Source: Rhodanobacter sp. C06 | GTDB taxonomy: Bacteria; Pseudomonadota; Gammaproteobacteria; Xanthomonadales; Rhodanobacteraceae | Direction: 5' to 3' | Length of the DNA stretch: 64,000 nucleotides | Assembly: GCF_002001105.1 (NCBI RefSeq) | Contig: NZ_MUNP01000070.1 | Span: 62,001-126,000, forward strand | In this document: positions 1 to 8,808 of the stretch, one piece after another | Layout: every line of letters begins with the position of its first letter | Numbering within the stretch: position 1 is the stretch's first letter | Notes under the pieces: generated by a model | Database searches by the model: none | Told to the model about the DNA's origin: nothing | The model's input: only the letters and a program-made list of their open reading frames with translations | Position numbers and translations under genes: made by a program

Positions 1-315
1 CCGCAGATGGGCTTCGACCAGACGCCGCTGCCTGCCCGCGTGATCAAGGACCTGCCGATCGATCCGGACGAGGAGATCGGCGAGGAAGTCCCGGCCGAGG
101 ATGCCGCGGCGGAAGTCGCCGAAGCCGCTCCGGCAACGAATACGCATGAAGTGCCGCAGCACGAAGCCGACGCTGCCGCAGCGGACACCGAGGCAGCCGC
201 ATCTGCCGCCGACGCCGACGAGGCGAGCACGCACAACGAACCCGAACCCGCCACTGCCGACGAGGCAGCGGCCCCCGCGGATGTCGAAGACGACACAGCC
301 GCACAGAATTCCTGA
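1..315 (+). CDS. scpB: Segregation/condensation protein B, C-terminal tail (partial)
   Basis: The frame is open from the first base of the window and stops at 313-315, so only the last 104 residues are present. They are an Ala/Glu/Asp-rich, low-complexity acidic tail after a short PLPARVIKDLP segment. ScpB works with ScpA and SMC in chromosome compaction, and its winged-helix domains would lie outside the window. The assignment rests mainly on position: in Xanthomonadales scpB directly precedes rluB, here with a 12-base gap. No catalytic or domain residue is visible, so this is context-based. Confidence 0.55.
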   Translation, partial: PQMGFDQTPLPARVIKDLPIDPDEEIGEEVPAEDAAAEVAEAAPATNTHEVPQHEADAAAADTEAAASAADADEASTHNEPEPATADEAAAPADVEDDTAAQNS

Positions 316-327
316 GGAGCAACGCGC

Positions 328-1758
328 ATGACTGCGCCGAAAAAATCCACCCTTTCCCTCAAGCGCGCGCCGGCCAGCGACGCCGCGCCGCTGGAGGAGC
401 GCCTGCACAAGGTGCTCGCCAACGCCGGCCTCGGCTCGCGCCGCATGCTGGAACAGCGCATCCAGGCCGGTGAGATCGAACTCAACGGCAGCCCGGCCAC
501 CATCGGCACCAGCGTGCACGCGGGCGACCGCGTGGTGATCGACGGCAAGCAGTTCGTGATCGCCACCGACAACCGCGGCGACGCCGAGGTGCTGATCTAC
601 CACAAGCCCGAGGGCGTGCTGACCACCCGCGACGATCCCGAAGGTCGCCCCACCGTGTTCGAGCAGCTGCCGCGCCTGAAGGGCGCGCGCTGGGTCGCCG
701 TGGGTCGCCTCGACATCAACACCACCGGCCTGCTGCTGCTCACCACCGACGGCGAGCTGGCCAACGCGCTGATGCATCCGCGCAGCGGCATCGAGCGCGA
801 ATACCTCTGCCGCGTGCACGGCGAAGTGCCCGACGAGGTGATCGAGAAGCTCAAGGCCGGCGTGGAACTGGAAGACGGCCCCGCCCGCTTCGACGAGATC
901 GCCGTGATCAGCCGCGGCGGCAGCCACAGCTGGTTCCGCGTGGTGATCCGTGAGGGCCGCAACCGCGAAGTGCGCCGGCTGTGGGATTCGCAGGGCTTCC
1001 TGGTCAGCCGCCTCAAGCGCATCCGCTACGGCAGCATCGAGCTGCCACGCACCCTGCGCCGCGACGACTGCGCCACGCTGGACGAGGAAGCCGTGAAGCA
1101 GTTGCGCCAGACCGCCGGCCTTGGCGCGCCGCAGCCCGTGCTCACCCTGAGCCCGGTGCTGCACCAGCGCCGCGCCAACCGCAACGTCACCGAGTACCGC
1201 CCCGAAAGCGGCGCCACCGGCGGCTGGAGCAGCGCCCATCACGACGAAGCGCGCGAGCTGCGCGCCTACGACCGCATCCGCGAAGAGCCGCCGCGCGGCC
1301 GCCAGAAGCAGCGCGCGCCCGGCCGCGAAGTGAACGGCAACGTGGCGCGGCCCGAGCGCGGCCCGGGCGCCGGCCTCCGCAAGAAGAACAAGCGCGGCGT
1401 GGCGCCGGGCCAGGAACTGCCCTCGGTGCGCACGTGGTTCGCCGGCGACAGCCGCGACGGCGCCCCTCGCGCGGGTGGTGCGCCGGGCCAGCGTCGTGGT
1501 GGCAAGCCGGGCGGCGCCCGCACCGGCACCAGCCACGCCGGCTTCGCGCCTGCCAGCCCCTACGGCGGTTTCGGGGGCGGCCACGGCGGCGGTCATGCCC
1601 ATGGCAACGAAGCCCGCCCCGGCGGCAACCGCCCGGGCGGCCGCGGTCGCCCGCAGGGTCAGGGCAACAATCGTCCAGCGCACGGCGGCGGTCGTCCCGG
1701 CGGCAATCGTCCGCACGGCCGCGGCGGCAGCGGCGGCGGTCGTTCCGGCAATCGCTGA
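328..1758 (+). CDS. rluB: 23S rRNA pseudouridine synthase RluB with long basic Gly/Arg-rich tail
   Basis: RluB isomerises a uridine in 23S rRNA helix 80 (U2605 in E. coli). Residues about 22-75 form the S4 RNA-binding domain (EERLHKVLANAGLGSRRM). The catalytic domain carries GRLDINTTGLLLLT at 126-139, with Asp129 as the expected nucleophile, and GRNREVRRLW further on. The recognisable enzyme ends near residue 265. The remaining ~200 residues are a basic, Gly/Arg/Pro/His-rich low-complexity extension, well beyond the compact family core. RBS-like GAGGAG lies upstream of the ATG. The next gene starts 7 bases after the stop, so the two are probably cotranscribed. Confidence 0.95.
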   Translation: MTAPKKSTLSLKRAPASDAAPLEERLHKVLANAGLGSRRMLEQRIQAGEIELNGSPATIGTSVHAGDRVVIDGKQFVIATDNRGDAEVLIYHKPEGVLTTRDDPEGRPTVFEQLPRLKGARWVAVGRLDINTTGLLLLTTDGELANALMHPRSGIEREYLCRVHGEVPDEVIEKLKAGVELEDGPARFDEIAVISRGGSHSWFRVVIREGRNREVRRLWDSQGFLVSRLKRIRYGSIELPRTLRRDDCATLDEEAVKQLRQTAGLGAPQPVLTLSPVLHQRRANRNVTEYRPESGATGGWSSAHHDEARELRAYDRIREEPPRGRQKQRAPGREVNGNVARPERGPGAGLRKKNKRGVAPGQELPSVRTWFAGDSRDGAPRAGGAPGQRRGGKPGGARTGTSHAGFAPASPYGGFGGGHGGGHAHGNEARPGGNRPGGRGRPQGQGNNRPAHGGGRPGGNRPHGRGGSGGGRSGNR

Positions 1759-1765
1759 TCGCCGG

Positions 1766-2104
1766 ATGATCCGCATCTACCACAACAACCGCTGCAGCAA
1801 GTCGCGCGCCACGTTGGCGCTGCTGGAAGGCCGCGACGTCGAGGTGGTGAACTACCTCGACACGCCGCCCGACGCCGCCGAGCTGGGGCGCCTGCTCGAA
1901 CTGCTTGGCCTGTCTGCACGACAACTGCTGCGCACGGGCGAGGATGCCTACCGGCAACTTGGCCTCGCCGATCCTTCGATGGGCGACGAGGCCCTGGTTG
2001 CCGCCATGGCCGCTCATCCAATCCTGATCGAGCGCCCCATCGTGGTCGCCAACGGCAAGGCCGTGATCGGCCGACCGCCGGAAGCGGTGCTGGCAATACT
2101 CTGA
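1766..2104 (+). CDS. arsC: ArsC/Spx-family glutaredoxin-dependent arsenate reductase-like protein
   Basis: A 112-residue thioredoxin-fold protein of the ArsC/YffB family. The active-site Cys is Cys10 in NNRCSKSR, and the conserved arginine segment is ERPIVV near residue 90, followed by GRPPE. Classical members reduce arsenate with glutathione and glutaredoxin, but many chromosomal copies without ars neighbours have unknown substrates. There is no arsB or arsR nearby. The start is the ATG at 1766, 7 bases after rluB; the frame is open further upstream but that part is only rluB shadow. Function beyond the family is uncertain. Confidence 0.85.
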   Translation: MIRIYHNNRCSKSRATLALLEGRDVEVVNYLDTPPDAAELGRLLELLGLSARQLLRTGEDAYRQLGLADPSMGDEALVAAMAAHPILIERPIVVANGKAVIGRPPEAVLAIL

Positions 2105-2117
2105 TCGCCCACGCCAC

Positions 2118-2702
2118 TCAGTTGTCGGCGGTCACGCGCGTGGCCGCCACCGTGCCGGAGGCGACGCCAAGTACGTTCTTGCCGCTGGAATCGTATTGGG
2201 TCAGCTTGAACGTGCCGGCGTAGCTGTTGCCGTCGCGGCTCAGCGTGACGTATTCGCGGATGTTGGCGGGCCCGACGAAGACCTTGCCGGTCGCATCCCA
2301 GCTCAATGCCCAATGGTTGAGCCGGTAAGTCTGGGCCCCTGTCCGGGTCCACACGCCCATGCAGAAGCTTTGCGTCATCGGCGCGCGACCAGAGTTCATG
2401 ATCTCGGTGCCGTCGGCGTGCCAGGTGGTAAAACCCTGGTCGGCCACGCTGCCGCCGGCCGTGAAGGTAAAGCGATACATGCCGGTGATCGGCTCCTGCG
2501 CACGCCAGGGGTTGCTCATGCCGGGCACGGTCTGGTGCCAGTCGCTGGCGGGCGCCAGTGCGCTCGCGGCCATGGCGTTGGACAGGCCAGCCGGCAGTGG
2601 GCCGTCTGCACCACCGAGGCTGCAAGCAGCCGCGTTGTGGCAGAACAGCATCGACAGTCCAAGCGCGCTCAGCGCGGCAACGGTGTGCAGACGGGTAATC
2701 AT
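2118..2702 (-). CDS. Secreted beta-rich protein of unknown function
   Basis: A 194-residue protein starting MITRLHTVAALSALGLSMLF, a clear signal peptide with probable cleavage near the NAAACS segment. The mature part alternates short hydrophobic strands (ITGMYRFTF, YRLNHWALSWD, YAGTFKLTQYD, VASGTVAATRV), suggesting a small beta-barrel or lipocalin-like fold. I do not recognise a characterised family. The frame is open upstream to 3164, but that extension overlaps the divergent regulator and lacks the signal peptide context, so the start at 2702 is preferred. It is transcribed away from the winged-helix/NB-ARC gene across a 153-base spacer, making it a plausible target of that regulator. Confidence 0.7.
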   Translation of the reverse strand: MITRLHTVAALSALGLSMLFCHNAAACSLGGADGPLPAGLSNAMAASALAPASDWHQTVPGMSNPWRAQEPITGMYRFTFTAGGSVADQGFTTWHADGTEIMNSGRAPMTQSFCMGVWTRTGAQTYRLNHWALSWDATGKVFVGPANIREYVTLSRDGNSYAGTFKLTQYDSSGKNVLGVASGTVAATRVTADN

Positions 2703-2855
2703 GGCGTTTCCTCCCAGTGGTCGATTCGGCGCACCCTCGGTGCGCCCGGGTATAAACTGCGCCGCGACAGGTGCGGGGTCATGATGGTTCGGTGAGGAAA
2801 ACGCGAGACTTTGCCGCCGTGCGGCGGCGGAGCCGATCGAGCGGAGCTCTGCAAC

Positions 2856-5375
2856 ATGGGGAACGACAGCATCGCCGCACATGCGGATGCGCCCCGCCGG
2901 TTCGCGTTTGCGAACGTGGTGATCGATGCGACTGCGCACTGCCTGACGCGCGACGGCCGTGAAATTCCGATTGAACCCAAGGCCTTCGCCGTGCTGCTGG
3001 AATTCCTCGCCCATCCCGGCGAGTTGCGCAGCCGCGACGACCTGCTCGATGCCGTCTGGGGGCATACCTGCGTCACGCCGGGCACGCTCAACCGCATCGT
3101 GGCGCAACTCCGCAAGGCGCTGGGCGACGACATCGACCACCCGCACTGCATCCAGACCGTGCACGGACTGGGCTATCGCTTTATCGCCGCCCTAGATCAA
3201 CCGCCCGCGGCGAAAGCGCCCACCCTGCGTTTCGCGCCGCCCGCGCACGCGCGCCTGCCGCAACGCGCGGAACCGCTGATCGGCCGCGAGCGCGACATCG
3301 CGCAACTCGGGCAACTGCTGCGCGAGAACCGGCTGGTCACCGTGGCTGGCGCCGGCGGCATCGGCAAGACCCAGCTTGCGCTGGAAGTGGCGCGCCGCGC
3401 CGCCGTGGAGTTTCCCGATGGCGCGTGGCTGTTCGATTGCAGCGCCACGAACGATGCCGCCACACTGACGCGCGGATTGGCCGACCTGTTCGACATACGC
3501 GCCACCGCCCATGCCGACGAGTTGCTCGCGCGCCTGTGCGAACTGCTGCAATCGCGCCGAACCCTGTTGCTGTTCGACAACGGCGAACGCGTGGCGGGGC
3601 CATTGGGCAGCGTGGTCGAGACCCTGTTGGCGGCCTGCGGCGAACTGCACGTGCTGGTGACCAGCCAGCATCGCCTGAACTCCGTGGGCGAAGCGCTGCT
3701 CTGGCTGCCACCGCTGGACGTGCCGGCCGTGGGCGAATGGAGTTCGGACGAAGCGGTCGCGCAGCTCGCGCAGGTGCCGGCCGTGGCGCTGCTGCTGGCA
3801 CGCTCGCGCGCATTCGCCTCGGTTTTTGCGCTCACGTGCGCCAACGCATCCGCCGTCGCCGGCATCTGCCGGCAACTGGATGGCCTGCCACTGTCGCTGG
3901 AAATCGCTGCCGCGCGGCTACGCCTGCTCAGCCCGGAGCAACTGCTGGCGCGCATGGACAAGCACCTGCTCGCCTTGGCCGAGGCCAATCCGAGGCGGCC
4001 CGACCGCCACCAGACCCTGCACGCACTGATCGCATGGAGCTACAGCCTGCTGTCGGAACGCGAGCAGGCCCTGTTGGGCGCGCTTGGCGTGTTCGCCGGC
4101 CCCTGCACGCTGGGTGGCGCCAACGCGGTCGGCGCAGTCTTCGGCCTCAACGACGACGAAGTACTGGACGTGCTGGGCGGCCTGATCGACAAATCCCTGC
4201 TCAGCGTGGATGTCTCCACCAACCCGCCCAGCTATCGCCTGCTCGACAGCGTGCGCCTGTTCGCCCTGCAACGGCTGGCCGAAAGCGGCGACGAAACACG
4301 CGTCCGTGACGCGCACCTGGATCATTTCGTCTGGTTCACCGAATGCGTCGATGCTGAAATCCAGGGCGAGCACCAGCAGTGGTGGGCGGATCGCGTGAAG
4401 CGCGAATGGGCCAACCTGCATGCCGCGTTCGACCACGCGCTGGCACGGCCGCCATTGGCCGAACGTGCGCTTGCGCTGGCCGGCAACCTTGGCTGGTATT
4501 TCCGCATGGGCACCGACTATGCCGAGGCCGCGCGCTGGCTGGAGCGGGCACTGGATCAATCCGCGTCGCCAACCCGGCATCGCGCCATGGCCTTGATCGC
4601 GCTGGGCATCGTGCTGCACCACTCCTCGGTACGCCAGCGATCCAGCGCATGCCTGCGCGAAGGCATCTTGCAGGCCGGGCAACTGGGCGATACGCGGCTG
4701 GTCGGCGTCGGCCAGGCGATGCTGGCCGGCGAACGGGCCATGTGCGGGGATTTCGACGACGCCGAAGCCTGCGTCGCGGCGTCGTTGGCCCTAGCGCAGA
4801 CGCTGGACGACGACTGGCTGTGCTCGGTGGCCATGCTGAGCCGCGGCATCGCCCTCGGCATCCGCGGGCAACATCGCGAAGCAGAGGCCTGCCTCGGCGA
4901 GGCGTTCGCACTGGTGCCTTCGCCCGGCAGCGCCGTGTTCCAGCGGGCCTACACGCTGATCAACCTCGCACTCCAGCGCTTCTATCTGGGCGATGTCGAG
5001 GGCGCCGCGCGCGACTGGCGGCACGATCTCGACCTGTTCATCGGCATCCAGCACTGGCGCGGCGCAGCAGGCTGCGTGGAGGGTGCGGCCTATGTCGCCG
5101 GAGAACGCGGCGATGCGGCGCGGGCGGCGCGCTTCCTTGCCGCCGCGGCCAAGATACGCCGGCTGACCAATGCACCGCTGTTTCCGCATTGGGAAAAGGC
5201 CCAGCGCATCGCCGAGCGCAAGGCGCGCGATGCACTGGGCAGCGGTTTCGACGCGGCCTGGCATGAAGGCGCCGCCGCACGCTTCGAACGGATCGTGGAC
5301 GAAGCGCGCGCGTCGCTGGAAGCGGCTGCCCCCGCCTATCCGCGCAGCGGCGCCAGCAAGCCATCCGGGTCATAG
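2856..5375 (+). CDS. Winged-helix / NB-ARC ATPase / TPR-like STAND-type transcriptional regulator
   Basis: An 839-residue protein with three regions. Residues about 15-110 are an OmpR-type winged helix (EPKAFAVLLEFL, TLNRIVAQLRKALGD, TVHGLGYRF). Residues about 140-420 are a STAND NTPase with Walker A GAGGIGKT at 165-172 and Walker B LLLFDN at about 237-242. The rest is helical, Ala/Leu-rich TPR-like sequence. There is no receiver or membrane segment, so the signal is probably cytoplasmic and read by the C-terminal repeats. The start at 2856 (MGNDS) places the DNA-binding domain at the N-terminus; an ATG at 2811 is also in frame. The 3' end overlaps the convergent oxidoreductase by 40 bases. 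Ligand and targets are unknown. Confidence 0.85.
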   Translation: MGNDSIAAHADAPRRFAFANVVIDATAHCLTRDGREIPIEPKAFAVLLEFLAHPGELRSRDDLLDAVWGHTCVTPGTLNRIVAQLRKALGDDIDHPHCIQTVHGLGYRFIAALDQPPAAKAPTLRFAPPAHARLPQRAEPLIGRERDIAQLGQLLRENRLVTVAGAGGIGKTQLALEVARRAAVEFPDGAWLFDCSATNDAATLTRGLADLFDIRATAHADELLARLCELLQSRRTLLLFDNGERVAGPLGSVVETLLAACGELHVLVTSQHRLNSVGEALLWLPPLDVPAVGEWSSDEAVAQLAQVPAVALLLARSRAFASVFALTCANASAVAGICRQLDGLPLSLEIAAARLRLLSPEQLLARMDKHLLALAEANPRRPDRHQTLHALIAWSYSLLSEREQALLGALGVFAGPCTLGGANAVGAVFGLNDDEVLDVLGGLIDKSLLSVDVSTNPPSYRLLDSVRLFALQRLAESGDETRVRDAHLDHFVWFTECVDAEIQGEHQQWWADRVKREWANLHAAFDHALARPPLAERALALAGNLGWYFRMGTDYAEAARWLERALDQSASPTRHRAMALIALGIVLHHSSVRQRSSACLREGILQAGQLGDTRLVGVGQAMLAGERAMCGDFDDAEACVAASLALAQTLDDDWLCSVAMLSRGIALGIRGQHREAEACLGEAFALVPSPGSAVFQRAYTLINLALQRFYLGDVEGAARDWRHDLDLFIGIQHWRGAAGCVEGAAYVAGERGDAARAARFLAAAAKIRRLTNAPLFPHWEKAQRIAERKARDALGSGFDAAWHEGAAARFERIVDEARASLEAAAPAYPRSGASKPSGS

Positions 5376-6700
5376 CGCGCGCGCAGCGCCGCGAGTCGCG
5401 CACGGGTGTGCGCATCGTGCGCATGCGCCCCGAGATCTGCCGCCTCGCCGGCGAAGTTCGGCTGCACGCCGTCACATGCATGCGGCGCGAATGCGGTGCG
5501 CAAACCGCGTGTCCAGTCGCGCACGGCGGCATAGCGCTGCACCGCGCCGGTGTGACCGATCACGTTGACGAAGAACGCCGCACCGCGATGCGCGAAGGCC
5601 GTGGCGTCGACCGCGACGCGGGCCGGCCGGCCGCCCAGATGGTGCACGTGCACCTCGCAGAGCGGATCGGGTGGCGTCACGGCCAGTGGCACCAGCGCAT
5701 CGAGCAACGCGTCGTCGAACGTGTCGAACTGCGAGGTCGTCCAGTAATAGTGATCGCCCGCTGGTGCCGACGGGTTGAACGTCTGCTGCCACGCGGCGTA
5801 TGGCATCACACCGTCGTGCCTCCCCAACGGCTGGCCAATGCCGGCCAGCGGCGCCACTTCACGCGCCCCCCGTTCCGGCTCGCCGCTCCAGCACCACGCC
5901 AGCGCGATGACGCGTTGTCCATGCACCGCAGCCGGCAGGAAGGGTAGCGGCGGCGCCGTGGTGAACACCAACATCGCGGTGAGCTCGTCCGGCGCCGTCG
6001 GCGTGAACGCGCGGAAGGCGCGCAGCAGTTCCACTGCGGCGGACACCGGGTGGAACACCACGCCGGCATGCACCTCCCCCACTGCATGCAAGCGGTAATC
6101 GAAGCGCGTCACCACGCCGAAACCGCCTGCGCCACCACGCAACGCCCAGAACAGGTCAGCATGTTGCTGTGCGTTGGCGATCACGCGCCTGCCGTCCGCC
6201 AGCACCACTTCCGCCTCGATCAGGTTGTCGATGGCCAAGCCGCAACGCCGCATCAGCCAGCCCACGCCACCGCCCAGGGTGTAGCCGCCTACGCCGGTGG
6301 TAGATACGAAGCCGCCTGTGGTGGCCAGGCCGTGCGGCTGCGTCGCCGCGTCGACGTCCTGCCACAGCGCGCCGCCACCGGCGCGGACGATGCGCTCCTG
6401 CGCGTTCACCTCGACATGGTTCATGGCCCCCAGGTCCAGCATCAGCGCCTCCTCGCGCACCGCCAGTCCGGCCACGTTGTGGCCACCGCCGCGCACCGTC
6501 ATCGGTATGCCCGCGCCGGCCGCGAAACCAACCGCTACGCGGACATCGTCGGCATCCGCGCATTGCGCGATGGCCAGCGGACGGCGGTCGATCGCGCCAT
6601 TCCACACACGCCTGCGCAGCTCGTAATCCGCATTGCCGGGTCGCAACACCCGGCCCCGCATGGCCCCGGTCAGCTCCTGCCAGGCGATTTCGCTGGACAT
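5336..6700 (-). CDS. FAD-binding oxidoreductase, berberine-bridge-enzyme type
   Basis: A 454-residue PCMH/FAD_binding_4 flavoprotein. RGGGHNVAG at residues 70-78 carries His74, the expected site of covalent 8-alpha FAD linkage. The protein ends with the BBE-type segment YDPDGLLAPL. Where bicovalent members have a cysteine, this protein reads ALRGGAGGFGVV, so only the His link is predicted. Family members oxidise sugars, alcohols or alkaloid-like substrates with O2; the substrate here cannot be told. No signal peptide is seen. It runs convergent to the STAND regulator with a 40-base coding overlap. Confidence 0.88.
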   Translation of the reverse strand: MSSEIAWQELTGAMRGRVLRPGNADYELRRRVWNGAIDRRPLAIAQCADADDVRVAVGFAAGAGIPMTVRGGGHNVAGLAVREEALMLDLGAMNHVEVNAQERIVRAGGGALWQDVDAATQPHGLATTGGFVSTTGVGGYTLGGGVGWLMRRCGLAIDNLIEAEVVLADGRRVIANAQQHADLFWALRGGAGGFGVVTRFDYRLHAVGEVHAGVVFHPVSAAVELLRAFRAFTPTAPDELTAMLVFTTAPPLPFLPAAVHGQRVIALAWCWSGEPERGAREVAPLAGIGQPLGRHDGVMPYAAWQQTFNPSAPAGDHYYWTTSQFDTFDDALLDALVPLAVTPPDPLCEVHVHHLGGRPARVAVDATAFAHRGAAFFVNVIGHTGAVQRYAAVRDWTRGLRTAFAPHACDGVQPNFAGEAADLGAHAHDAHTRARLAALRARYDPDGLLAPLRG

Positions 6701-6821
6701 GACCCTTTCCCCTTCGCGTTGATGACGCGGCTCATCGCCGGCTGCCCAGCATCATGCACCGGTCGCCCGCCGCAAGCATGATGGATTTGTTGGGGTTTGG
6801 AGGCCAGGCAGTCAGCGCGGG

Positions 6822-7625
6822 TCAGGGGTTCAAGGTGAACGCATCGGCATCCATCCACGCCGGAAAACGTTCGCGATGGGCAAGCAGCGGCGCCGGGTCG
6901 AGGGCAACGGTGGCGACCTGCTCCAACGCGCCGCACTCCACCAGCGGCTCGCCCACCGGGTCGATCACCGCGCTGTCGCCGGCATAAGGCAGCTCGTTGC
7001 CGTCCACGCCCACGCGGTTCACGCCGATCACGCAGGCGAGGTTCTCGATCGCACGGGCGCGCAGCAAGGTGCGCCAGGGCTGGCGGCGCGGCGCGGGCCA
7101 GTTCGCCACGAAGATCGCAAGGTCGTAGTCCATGCCGCCCGCGGCACTGGTCAGCCGGCGGTTGCGCAGCCACACCGGGAAGCGCAGGTCGTAGCAGACC
7201 TGGGGCAGGATGCGCCAACCCTTGAGCTCCACGATCAAGCGCTCGCTGCCGCCACCGTAGCGGGTGTGCTCGCCGGCCATGCGGAACAGGTGGCGCTTGT
7301 CGTATTGCTCGAACGTGCCGTCCGGGCGCATCCACAACAGGCGGTTGTAGACGGTGTCGCCCTCGCGGATGGCGAGGCTGCCGCAGATCACCGCGCCCAC
7401 GTCGGCGGCCAGCGCGCGCAGCCAGGCCACGCCCTCGCCGTCCATCGTGTCGGCGCTGGCGCGGGTATCGTTGCTGAAGCCGGAGAGGAAGGTTTCCGGC
7501 AACACGATCAGGTCGCTGCCGCGCGCGCGGCGGGCCAGCGCGCCGTAGTAGTCGCGGTTCGCCGGCGCGTCGTGCCAGCGTGTCGCGCCCTGCACCAGCG
7601 AGACGGTCAGCGGTTGCAGACTCAC
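6822..7625 (-). CDS. yafV: Omega-amidase, nitrilase superfamily (YafV type)
   Basis: A 267-residue carbon-nitrogen hydrolase with the nitrilase triad Glu44 (LPETFLSGF), Lys110 (YDKRHLF) and Cys144 (PQVCYDLRFPVW). YafV/Nit2 enzymes hydrolyse alpha-ketoglutaramate and alpha-ketosuccinamate, products of glutamine- or asparagine-dependent transaminases. The GTG start at 7625 overlaps the stop of the upstream aminotransferase in a GTGA junction, indicating translational coupling. That pairing supports the omega-amidase role: the transaminase uses glutamine as amino donor and YafV pulls the reaction forward. An ATG further upstream would lie inside the aminotransferase and is rejected. Confidence 0.9.
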   Translation of the reverse strand: MSLQPLTVSLVQGATRWHDAPANRDYYGALARRARGSDLIVLPETFLSGFSNDTRASADTMDGEGVAWLRALAADVGAVICGSLAIREGDTVYNRLLWMRPDGTFEQYDKRHLFRMAGEHTRYGGGSERLIVELKGWRILPQVCYDLRFPVWLRNRRLTSAAGGMDYDLAIFVANWPAPRRQPWRTLLRARAIENLACVIGVNRVGVDGNELPYAGDSAVIDPVGEPLVECGALEQVATVALDPAPLLAHRERFPAWMDADAFTLNP

Positions 7626-8767
7626 AGTTTGCACAGCCGCTCGGCGGCCGCCTCCATGGTGGCGTCGCTCTTGGCGAAGCACAGGCGCAGCAGGCGCGTG
7701 CCCGGCGCGGTTTCGCAGAACGGCGACAACGGGATCGCCGCCACGCCGCCCTCTTCCACCAGCCAGCGGCTGAAGGCGAGATCGTCCTGGTCGCGGATCG
7801 CGGAGTAGTCCACCAGCTGGAAGTAGCCGCCCGGCACGTCCAGCAGCTTGAAGCGCGAGGACGCGAGCAGCGCGCGGAAACGGTCGCGCTTGGCCTGATA
7901 GAACGCGGGCAGTTCCAGGTAGTGCTGCGGATCGCTGGCGAGGAATTCGGCGAACGCATGCTGCGCGGGATGGAAGCTGCAGAACGTGAGGTACTGGTGC
8001 ACCTTGCGGAATTCCGCCGTGAGCGCCTTGGGCGCCACCGCGTAGCCCAGTTTCCAGCCGGTGCAGTGGTAGGTCTTGCCGAAGGAGGAGATCACGATGC
8101 TGCGCGCGGCCAGCTCCGGATGACGCAGCACGCTCTCGTGCTGCCGGCCGTCGTAGACGATGTGCTCGTACACCTCGTCGGACAGCACCACGATGTCCGT
8201 GTCGCGCACGATCGCGGCGAGTTCCTCGAGATCGGCCGCCGACAGCACCGCGCCCGACGGATTGTGCGGGCTGTTGATCAGGATCATGCGCGTGCGCGGC
8301 GTCACCGCATCGCGCACGCGCTGCCAGTCGACGGCAAACGTGGGCGCGATCAGCGGGAGGTGCACCGCCTTCGCACCCTGCAGCTCGATCGCCGGCTCGT
8401 AGCTGTCGTACGCGGGATCGAACACGATCACTTCCTCGCCCGCGCGCACCACCGAGGCGATGGCGGCGAACAGTGCCTCGGTGGCGCCGGAAGTCACCGT
8501 GATCTCGGCATCCGCGTCGGGGCGATGGCCGTACATGCGCTCGGTCTTCGCCGCGATCTGCTCGCGCAGCGGCGCAGTGCCGTGCATCGGTGCGTACTGG
8601 TTCCTGCCCTCGTTCATCGCGCGCGCCAGCGCGTCGCGCAAGCCCTGCGGCGGCTCGAAGTCGGGGAAACCCTGGCCTAGGTTCACCGCCTTGTGCTGCA
8701 GCGCGAGCTGGCTCATCACGCTGAAAATGGTGGTGCCGACCTTGGGGAGCTTGGTGTCGATCTTCAT
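7622..8767 (-). CDS. ybdL: PLP-dependent methionine/glutamine aminotransferase (YbdL type)
   Basis: A 381-residue class I aminotransferase. The PLP lysine is Lys231 in SSFGKTYHCTGWKLGY; NSPHNPSG at about 165-172 and SDEVYEH at about 196-202 are the other cofactor-site motifs. YbdL-like enzymes prefer methionine and aromatic amino acids and can regenerate methionine from 2-keto-4-methylthiobutyrate. The start is ATG at 8767 (MKIDTKLPKVGTT), the usual N-terminus; the frame stays open upstream without support. It is the first gene of a two-gene operon with the omega-amidase. A CGTATGGAAGTCC motif 9-21 bases upstream of the start is shared with cysB and cysJ upstream regions. Confidence 0.9.
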   Translation of the reverse strand: MKIDTKLPKVGTTIFSVMSQLALQHKAVNLGQGFPDFEPPQGLRDALARAMNEGRNQYAPMHGTAPLREQIAAKTERMYGHRPDADAEITVTSGATEALFAAIASVVRAGEEVIVFDPAYDSYEPAIELQGAKAVHLPLIAPTFAVDWQRVRDAVTPRTRMILINSPHNPSGAVLSAADLEELAAIVRDTDIVVLSDEVYEHIVYDGRQHESVLRHPELAARSIVISSFGKTYHCTGWKLGYAVAPKALTAEFRKVHQYLTFCSFHPAQHAFAEFLASDPQHYLELPAFYQAKRDRFRALLASSRFKLLDVPGGYFQLVDYSAIRDQDDLAFSRWLVEEGGVAAIPLSPFCETAPGTRLLRLCFAKSDATMEAAAERLCKL

Positions 8768-8772
8768 CGCGT

Positions 8773-8788
8773 TGCCGTATGGAAGTCC
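8773..8788. promoter_or_regulatory. Met-box-like tandem 8-mers upstream of the aminotransferase
   Basis: TGCCGTAT (8773-8780) is followed by GGAAGTCC (8781-8788). The segment CGTATGGAAGTCC (8776-8788) matches CGTATAGACGTCC upstream of cysB and CGTATGGACGTCC upstream of cysJ, and the flanking AACAAAA is also shared with cysB. It lies in the 41-base gap before ybdL. It is the weakest of the three copies against the MetJ consensus AGACGTCT (5 of 8 in the better box). Confidence 0.45.
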
Positions 8789-8808
8789 AAACAAAAGCCT
8801 AGCATGCG

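Noticed and set aside
2703-3164. Longer form (348 residues) of the secreted protein
   Set aside because: The extension overlaps the divergent regulator's coding region and would bury the signal peptide.
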